Below, piece after piece: positions 12,014 through 16,680 of a stretch of DNA of 16,680 nucleotides. Location: NCBI GenBank assembly GCA_025966175.1, contig JAOPVN010000324.1, forward strand, positions 1 to 16,680, in the 5' to 3' direction. The position numbers were made by a program, and so were the translations under genes. The DNA is from Modestobacter sp. Lineage in GTDB: Bacteria > Actinomycetota > Actinomycetes > Mycobacteriales > Geodermatophilaceae. The notes under the pieces are model-generated. The model was not told where the DNA came from. It saw only the letters and a program-made list of their open reading frames with translations, and ran no database searches. Numbering within the stretch: the stretch's first letter is position 1; each line of letters begins with the position of its first letter.

Positions 12014-14469
12014 GGGGGCGCACCCGAACGGTGACCGCCCGGCTGGTCACCATCGTCCTGGGGCTGGCCCTGGCGGCCACGGCCGCGGTCGTCGCGGACC
12101 GGGCCGCGACCCCGACAGCGTTGACGCCGGCGGCGGACATCCGGCAGTTCGACCCCGGCAACATCATCACCGACGACTTGTTCTTCGACGGCGGCGCGAT
12201 GAGCGCCGCCGAGGTGCAGGCCTTCATCACCACCAAGGGCGCCTCCTGCCGGACCGGCACGGACGGCACTCCCTGCCTCAAGGACTTCCGGCAGGACACC
12301 ACCGCGCGGGCGGCCGATGCCTACTGCGCGGGGTACACCCCCGGGGCGGCGGAGCCGGCCGGCCTGATCATCGCCAAGATCGGCATCTCCTGCGGCATCA
12401 GCCAGCGCGCCCTGCTGGTCATCCTGCAGAAGGAGCAGGGACTGGTGACGAGCACCGGTGGCGCCAACCTCTACGCCACCCGGTACCAGAAGGCCATGGG
12501 CTTCGCGTGCCCGGACACCGCGCCCTGTGACGTGGCCTACTACGGCTTCCAGAACCAGGTCTACAGCGCGGCACGGCAGTTCCAGCGGTATGCCGCCAGC
12601 CCGGCGTCCTTCGGCTACCGCGCCGGCCGGACCAGCAACATCCAGTGGAGCCCCAACACGGACTGCGGCTCCAGCCCGGTGCTCGTCCGGAACCAGGCGA
12701 CGGCCGGGCTCTACATCTACACGCCGTACCAGCCCAACGCCGCCACGCTGGCCGCCGGCTACGGCACGGGCGACGGCTGCTCGGCCTACGGCAACCGCAA
12801 CTTCTGGCTCTACTACACCGACTGGTTCGGCTCCACACAGGGCGTCGACGTGCTGCCCGAGGGCAGCCTGGAGTCGGTCACCTCCGCGGACGGTCAGTAC
12901 ACGGTCAACGGCTGGGCCTTCGACCGGACCGACCCGACGCAGAGCGTGACCGCGCACGTCTACCTCGATGGCGCCTTCGCGGCGGCGACCACGGCGGACA
13001 CCTCCCGGCCCGACGTGGACACCGTCTTCGGCGTCGGCAGCCGGCACGGCTTCTCTGTCTCGGTCCCGACCTGGCTGGGCGCCCATGAGGTCTGCGTCTA
13101 CCTGCTCAACGTGGGGGGCTCGGTCAATCCGCAGATCGGCTGCCGGGTCGTGGTGAACGTGGACGCGCACGTCCCCGTGGGCACGTTGGACACCGTGGTC
13201 GCCGCTCCCGGGACGGTCACGGTGACCGGCTGGGCCTACGACCCCGACGCTCCGTCGGCAGCCCTGCCGGTGCACGTCTACTCCGACGGCTCGGCCGTCG
13301 GCTCGCTGACGACGGGGGCCGCTCGCCCCGACGTCGCCGCTGCGTTCAGCGTCGGTCAATCCCAGGGTTTCAGCAACTCCTTCGCGGTGAGCCCGGGGGC
13401 GCACCGGATCTGCGTGTACGGCATCAACCTGGGCAGTGGCTCCGCCAACCCGCAGATGGGCTGTGGGAACGTCATGGTCTCCGATCCGGCTCTCAACAAC
13501 CCGCTGGGTTCGCTGGACTCCCTGAGCGGGATGGCCGGCACCATCCGTGCAGTCGGCTGGGCGTACGACCCGGATGCCCCGAAGGACCCGGCGACCGTGC
13601 ACGTCTACGTCGACGGTTCCTACGTCAAGGCACTGACGGCGGACGCTTCGCGCCCTGACCTGGACGCCGGGTTCCCCGGGATCGGTCCGAGTCATGGCTT
13701 CTCCTGGCAGTACGAGCCCCGGTCGGCCGGTGCGCACACCGTCTGCCTGTACGCGATCAACGTCTCCTACGGCACCACGAACCCGACGCTGGGCTGCCGC
13801 ACCGTGACCACCGGCACTCCGGCCCAGGCGAACCCGGTCGGCGCCTACGACCAGGCACAGGGAGGCGCGGGCAACGTCGCCCTCAGCGGCTGGGTGTTCG
13901 ACCCGGACCGGCCCACCGACGCGGCGTCGGTCCACGTGTACGTGGACGGCACCTTCGCCGCTGCGGTGACCGCCGACGGGTCTCGCCCGGACGTCGGGGT
14001 GGCCTATCCCGGCACGGGTGACCGGCACGGCTGGTACTGGAGCGGCCCGGTGGGAGCAGGTCGCCACCAGGTGTGCGTCTACGCCATCAACGTCGGGCCC
14101 GGTACGACCAACCCACCGCTCGGCTGCCGGTCGGTCACCGTGACCGATCCCGCCACCCGGAACCCGGTCGGGAACCTGGACGGTGCAGCGCTGTCCGGCG
14201 GCGTCCTCTCGGTCGCCGGGTGGGCGTTCGACCCGGACGCGGTCGGAGCCCTCGTCCACGTCTACGTCGACGGCGTCTACACCGGTGGGGTCGCCACGAA
14301 CGTCGCCCGCCCCGACGTGGCCCGGGCGTTCCCGTCGGCCGGTCCCACCACGGGCTTCCTGTTCTCCGCACCGATGGCCCCCGGACAGCACCAGGTCTGC
14401 GCCTACGCCATCAACGCAGGGCCGGGGACGAGCAACCCGCCGATCGGTTGCACGACGGTGAGCGGCTGA
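12010..14469 (+). CDS. Secreted protein with lysozyme-like N-terminal domain and five C-terminal repeats
   Basis: 819 aa from ATG 12010, which overlaps the preceding stop and has GAGG at 11999-12002, 7 nt upstream. A signal peptide or anchor helix (about 10-28) precedes a domain of about 240 residues (45-280) common in actinobacterial exported proteins but without a name I can vouch for. It begins FDPGNIITDDLFFDGG, contains LLVILQKEQGLVT (136-148), then YQKAMGFACPDT and YYGFQNQVYSAARQFQRY, and ends NFWLYYTDWFGST. A helix carrying Glu142, followed by an AMG turn and a GF-x-NQ-x5-AA helix, is the order seen in lysozyme/SLT-fold enzymes, so Glu142 may be the catalytic acid; this is inference. 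Eight Cys in the domain suggest disulphides. Five repeats (284-819), homologous to those of the amidase encoded two genes upstream, complete the protein. Probably a peptidoglycan or glycan hydrolase targeted by its repeats. Confidence 0.8.
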   Translation: MRGRTRTVTARLVTIVLGLALAATAAVVADRAATPTALTPAADIRQFDPGNIITDDLFFDGGAMSAAEVQAFITTKGASCRTGTDGTPCLKDFRQDTTARAADAYCAGYTPGAAEPAGLIIAKIGISCGISQRALLVILQKEQGLVTSTGGANLYATRYQKAMGFACPDTAPCDVAYYGFQNQVYSAARQFQRYAASPASFGYRAGRTSNIQWSPNTDCGSSPVLVRNQATAGLYIYTPYQPNAATLAAGYGTGDGCSAYGNRNFWLYYTDWFGSTQGVDVLPEGSLESVTSADGQYTVNGWAFDRTDPTQSVTAHVYLDGAFAAATTADTSRPDVDTVFGVGSRHGFSVSVPTWLGAHEVCVYLLNVGGSVNPQIGCRVVVNVDAHVPVGTLDTVVAAPGTVTVTGWAYDPDAPSAALPVHVYSDGSAVGSLTTGAARPDVAAAFSVGQSQGFSNSFAVSPGAHRICVYGINLGSGSANPQMGCGNVMVSDPALNNPLGSLDSLSGMAGTIRAVGWAYDPDAPKDPATVHVYVDGSYVKALTADASRPDLDAGFPGIGPSHGFSWQYEPRSAGAHTVCLYAINVSYGTTNPTLGCRTVTTGTPAQANPVGAYDQAQGGAGNVALSGWVFDPDRPTDAASVHVYVDGTFAAAVTADGSRPDVGVAYPGTGDRHGWYWSGPVGAGRHQVCVYAINVGPGTTNPPLGCRSVTVTDPATRNPVGNLDGAALSGGVLSVAGWAFDPDAVGALVHVYVDGVYTGGVATNVARPDVARAFPSAGPTTGFLFSAPMAPGQHQVCAYAINAGPGTSNPPIGCTTVSG
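12859..14466 (+). repeat. Five tandem protein repeats homologous to those of the amidase
   Basis: Units start at 12859, 13174, 13501, 13834 and 14164, with the same order of motifs as in the amidase: P(V/L)G-x-LD, GWAxDPD, VHVYVDG, ARPDV or SRPDL, HGF, and the Cys pair ending GC. Unit 1 is the most diverged (DRTDP instead of DPD, and a Cys spacing of 16 instead of 17). Units 2-5 are linked by a short connector such as SDPALNN or TDPATRN just before the next PVG/PLG. All five copies keep both Cys, giving ten out of ten across the two proteins. Confidence 0.9.
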
Positions 14470-14507
14470 GCACCGCGGCCGGGATAGCCTGGTGCCTCGT
14501 CCGTGCA

Positions 14508-14513
14508 GAGGAG
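14508..14513 (+). promoter_or_regulatory. Ribosome binding site fixing the methyltransferase start
   Basis: GAGGAG lies 6 nt before GTG 14520. The same frame is open far upstream into the previous gene, so this site decides the start. The 50-nt gap after the previous stop also contains TAGCCT (14485-14490), a possible -10, but without a matching -35. Confidence 0.75.
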
Positions 14514-14519
14514 TGGTGC

Positions 14520-15497
14520 GTGTCCGTCTCGAAGTACGACATCGAGCTCACGGCAGGTGAGGACCAGACCAGTCACGGGCTGATGCAGGCGCTCGTCGGG
14601 GCGAACAAGCGGGTCCTCGACGTCGGCTGCTCCACCGGCTACCTGGCCAAGGCCCTCGGTGAGCGGGGCAACGTCGTCTCCGGGATCGAGTACGACCCGG
14701 CGGCGGCGGAGAAGGCCCGCCCGTTCCTGGCGCAGCTCGTCGTCGGCGACCTCGAGGACGTGGGCATCTACGACGAGTTCGCCGACGGTGCGTTCGACGT
14801 GGTCGTCTTCGGCGACGTCCTGGAGCACCTGCGCGACCCGCTGCCGGTGCTGCGGCGCGCCCGCCGGTTGCTGGCCCCCGGCGGGAGCGTCGTCATCTCG
14901 GTGCCCAACGTCGCGCACGGCGACGTCCGGCTGTCGCTCCTCGCCGGCCGGTTCGACTACCGGGACACCGGGCTGCTGGACGAGACGCACGTGCGGTTCT
15001 TCACCCGGCGCAACCTGGACCGGTTCCTCCGCGAGGCCGGCTTCACCGCCGTCGACGTGCGCAGCACGACCGCGCCGCTGTTCGGCACCGAGCTGCAGCC
15101 GCGCCGGGAGGACTACGCCGCCGACGTCGTCGCCGCGCTGGAGGCCGACCCGGACGCGCTGATCTACCAGTTCGTCCTGCAGGCGGCACCGGACGACGCC
15201 GTCCAGGCCGAGTCGGAGGTGGCCTGGCGGCTCATGGACACCCAGCGGGAGCTCGCCGCGGCCAGGCAGGCGGCGGCGGCCACCGAGCAGGAGCTGGCCC
15301 AGGTCAGGTCCGAGCTGGACCGGTCCACCCAGGAGCTGCAGCGGACGACCGATGCGCTGCGCGCCGCGGAGTCCGCACGGGAGCAGGCGGAGACGGCGCG
15401 CCGGACGGCCGAGGAGGAGCTGGAGCGGCTGTACGAGACCAAGACGATGCGCGCGGTCCGGCTGCCGCGGCGCGTCTACGGTCGGCTGCGCCGTTGA
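14520..15497 (+). CDS. Class I SAM-dependent methyltransferase with C-terminal coiled coil
   Basis: Rossmann-fold methyltransferase (Methyltransf_11/23-like) of 325 aa. Motif I is RVLDVGCSTGYLAKAL (31-46), the acidic residue after strand 2 is in GIEYDP (55-60), and FDVVVFGDVLEHLRDP (92-107) and GGSVVISVPN (121-130) follow. The cap region LLAGRFDYRDTGLLDETHVR (140-159) is typical of methyltransferases in surface-polysaccharide and glycosyltransferase clusters. From about 230 to 305 an Ala/Glu/Arg-rich heptad stretch (VAWRLMDTQRELAAARQ, then ELAQVRSELDRS) predicts a coiled coil, and the protein ends with a basic tail, LPRRVYGRLRR. The tail may mediate oligomerisation or contact with a glycosyltransferase or the membrane. 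The GTG at 14520 was chosen for its GAGGAG. The glycan substrate is not visible and is inferred from the adjacent glycosyltransferase gene. Confidence 0.87.
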   Translation: MSVSKYDIELTAGEDQTSHGLMQALVGANKRVLDVGCSTGYLAKALGERGNVVSGIEYDPAAAEKARPFLAQLVVGDLEDVGIYDEFADGAFDVVVFGDVLEHLRDPLPVLRRARRLLAPGGSVVISVPNVAHGDVRLSLLAGRFDYRDTGLLDETHVRFFTRRNLDRFLREAGFTAVDVRSTTAPLFGTELQPRREDYAADVVAALEADPDALIYQFVLQAAPDDAVQAESEVAWRLMDTQRELAAARQAAAATEQELAQVRSELDRSTQELQRTTDALRAAESAREQAETARRTAEEELERLYETKTMRAVRLPRRVYGRLRR

Positions 15498-16680
15498 CCG
15501 AGGTCGCCTCGGCAGGGAGCGATGCGCGGCGCCGGGTGCTCGTGGTGTGCGGGGACACGGTCTCCCGCCGGATGGCCGGTCCGGCGATCCGGTCGTGGCA
15601 GATGGCGCTGCACCTGGCGGGGGAGCACGACGTCCGGCTGGTGAGCACCAGTGCGTGCGATCGGCCGGGGGAGGGCTTCGACACCTCCTACAGCACGTGG
15701 GAGGGCCTGCGCGAGCACGTCGCCTGGGCCGACGTCGCCATCGTGCAGGGCTACCTGCTCACCGCGGTGCCCTGGCTGGTGGACAGCGACGTCGTCCTGG
15801 TCTGCGACCTGTACGACCCGCTGCACCTGGAGCAGCTGGAACAGGCCAAGGACGAGGAGCCCGACGAGTACCGCCGGATCGTCGCCGGCGCCGTCACGAC
15901 GCTCAACGACCAGGTCGTGCGAGGTGACTTCTTCCTCTGCGCGAGCGAGCGCCAGCGCGACCTGTGGCTCGGGCAGCTCGGCGCCGCCGGGCGGCTCAAC
16001 CCGGACAACTACGAGGCCGACCGCACCATGCGGCAGCTCATCGACGTCGTCCCCTTCGGTCTGCCCGCCGAGCCGCCGGCCCGCACCGGCCCGGGCATCC
16101 GGGGCGTGGTGCCGGGCATCGGCGCCGAGGACCGGGTCATCATCTGGGCAGGCGGCGTCTACAACTGGTTCGACCCGGAGACGGTCGTCCGCGCGGTCGA
16201 CCTGCTCCGCGCCGAGGTCCCCGACGTCCGGCTCTACTTCATGGGGATGAAGCACCCCAACCCGGACGTGCCGCGGATGCGGACGGCGACCCGGACCCAG
16301 GAGCTCAGCGACCGGTTGGGGCTCACCGGCACGCACGTGTTCTTCAACTCCGGATGGGTCGACTACGACGAGCGGCAGAACCACCTGCTGGATGCCGACG
16401 TCGGGGTCACCACGCACTTCGAGCACATCGAGACGACCTTCTCCTTCCGCACCCGGGTGCTGGACTACCTCTGGGCCGGGCTGCCGATCGTCAGCACCAC
16501 CGGTGACCACTTCGGTGCGCTGGTCGAGCAGGCCGGCCTCGGCGCGGCGGTGCACGAGCAGGACGTCGAGGCCCTGCGGGCCGCGCTGGCCCGGCTGCTC
16601 ACCGACGAGGAGGCGGCGGCCTCGGCGCGTGCCGCGGTGGCCGCGGTGCGGGAGGAGTACAGCTGGCCGCGCGCCCTGGC
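15494..16680 (+). CDS. GT4-like (GT-B fold) glycosyltransferase, 3' truncated by the window
   Basis: At least 395 codons, open to the right edge. The N-terminal domain has VLVVCGDTVSRRMAGPAIR (15-33) and WQMALHLAGEHDVRLVS, the usual acceptor-side opening of GT4 enzymes. The hinge is near VVPFGLP (185-191). The C-terminal donor domain has VIIWAGGVYNWFDPETVVRA (215-234), VRLYFMGMKHPN, and ADVGVTTHFEHIETTFSFRT then RVLDYLWAGLPIVSTTGDHFG, where GT4 members place the nucleotide-sugar-binding acidic motif. The classical E-x7-E is not perfect here. The likely start is TTG 15494, overlapping the methyltransferase stop (TTGA). The next in-frame candidate, GTG 15536, has no ribosome site and would trim the first strand. 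It probably adds a sugar to a cytoplasmic lipid-linked or surface glycan; donor and acceptor cannot be read. Confidence 0.88.
   Translation, partial: MTEVASAGSDARRRVLVVCGDTVSRRMAGPAIRSWQMALHLAGEHDVRLVSTSACDRPGEGFDTSYSTWEGLREHVAWADVAIVQGYLLTAVPWLVDSDVVLVCDLYDPLHLEQLEQAKDEEPDEYRRIVAGAVTTLNDQVVRGDFFLCASERQRDLWLGQLGAAGRLNPDNYEADRTMRQLIDVVPFGLPAEPPARTGPGIRGVVPGIGAEDRVIIWAGGVYNWFDPETVVRAVDLLRAEVPDVRLYFMGMKHPNPDVPRMRTATRTQELSDRLGLTGTHVFFNSGWVDYDERQNHLLDADVGVTTHFEHIETTFSFRTRVLDYLWAGLPIVSTTGDHFGALVEQAGLGAAVHEQDVEALRAALARLLTDEEAAASARAAVAAVREEYSWPRAL

Noticed and set aside
11953..14391. An 812-codon minus-strand open frame across the lysozyme-like gene
   Set aside because: Same antisense artefact. Its apparent internal repeats only reflect the repeat codons of the plus-strand gene.
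9790..14466. Tandem repeats as a CRISPR or mobile-element signature
   Set aside because: The repeats are in-frame protein units of about 330 nt with diverged DNA. There are no short palindromic repeats, spacers, transposase or terminal inverted repeats.
14485..14490. TAGCCT as a -10 box for the methyltransferase gene
   Set aside because: It fits TANNNT, but no -35-like hexamer lies 16-19 nt upstream, and the 50-nt gap suits read-through from the previous operon.

Overview
The window is about 16.7 kb of very GC-rich DNA (roughly 70% by eye). It has many GTG starts, four-base stop/start overlaps, and third positions that are almost always G or C. The protein families are actinobacterial: DprE1/DprE2, a long PGRP amidase, LytR-CpsA-Psr and DUF2142. 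The overall look fits a Geodermatophilaceae-like actinobacterium, but no marker gene is present, so that placement is an inference. The region is a cell-envelope polysaccharide locus with ten genes, two of them cut by the window edges.

Left block, plus strand (1-2897): the last three steps to the arabinose donor decaprenyl-phospho-arabinose. These are a 5'-truncated UbiA-type decaprenyl-phosphate phosphoribosyltransferase, DprE1 and DprE2, joined by 8-nt and 4-nt overlaps. A perfect 21-bp hairpin at 2912-2957 ends this operon and also the convergent gene that follows.

Middle block: a minus-strand LytR-CpsA-Psr protein with a LytR_C domain, likely the ligase that attaches a lipid-linked polymer to peptidoglycan. 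It is divergent from rfbB-rfbD (dTDP-glucose 4,6-dehydratase and dTDP-4-dehydrorhamnose reductase), which make dTDP-L-rhamnose. A DUF2142 polytopic membrane protein follows. Together the block suggests an arabinose- and rhamnose-containing wall polymer and its attachment to the wall.

Right block, plus strand (8419-14469): three exported or membrane-anchored proteins in an apparent operon. The first is a zinc PGRP-type amidase with five C-terminal repeats of about 105-110 residues. The second is a small single-pass protein with a novel-looking outer domain. The third is a secreted protein with an N-terminal domain that looks lysozyme-like, followed by five more copies of the same repeat. A possible sigma-28 (FliA/WhiG)-type promoter lies in front of the amidase. 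This shared-repeat hydrolase operon is the least described part of the window.

Right edge: a class I SAM methyltransferase with a coiled-coil tail, and a GT4-like glycosyltransferase that runs off the window. Both are likely part of polysaccharide assembly. I saw no tRNA, rRNA, CRISPR array, insertion sequence or other mobile element.
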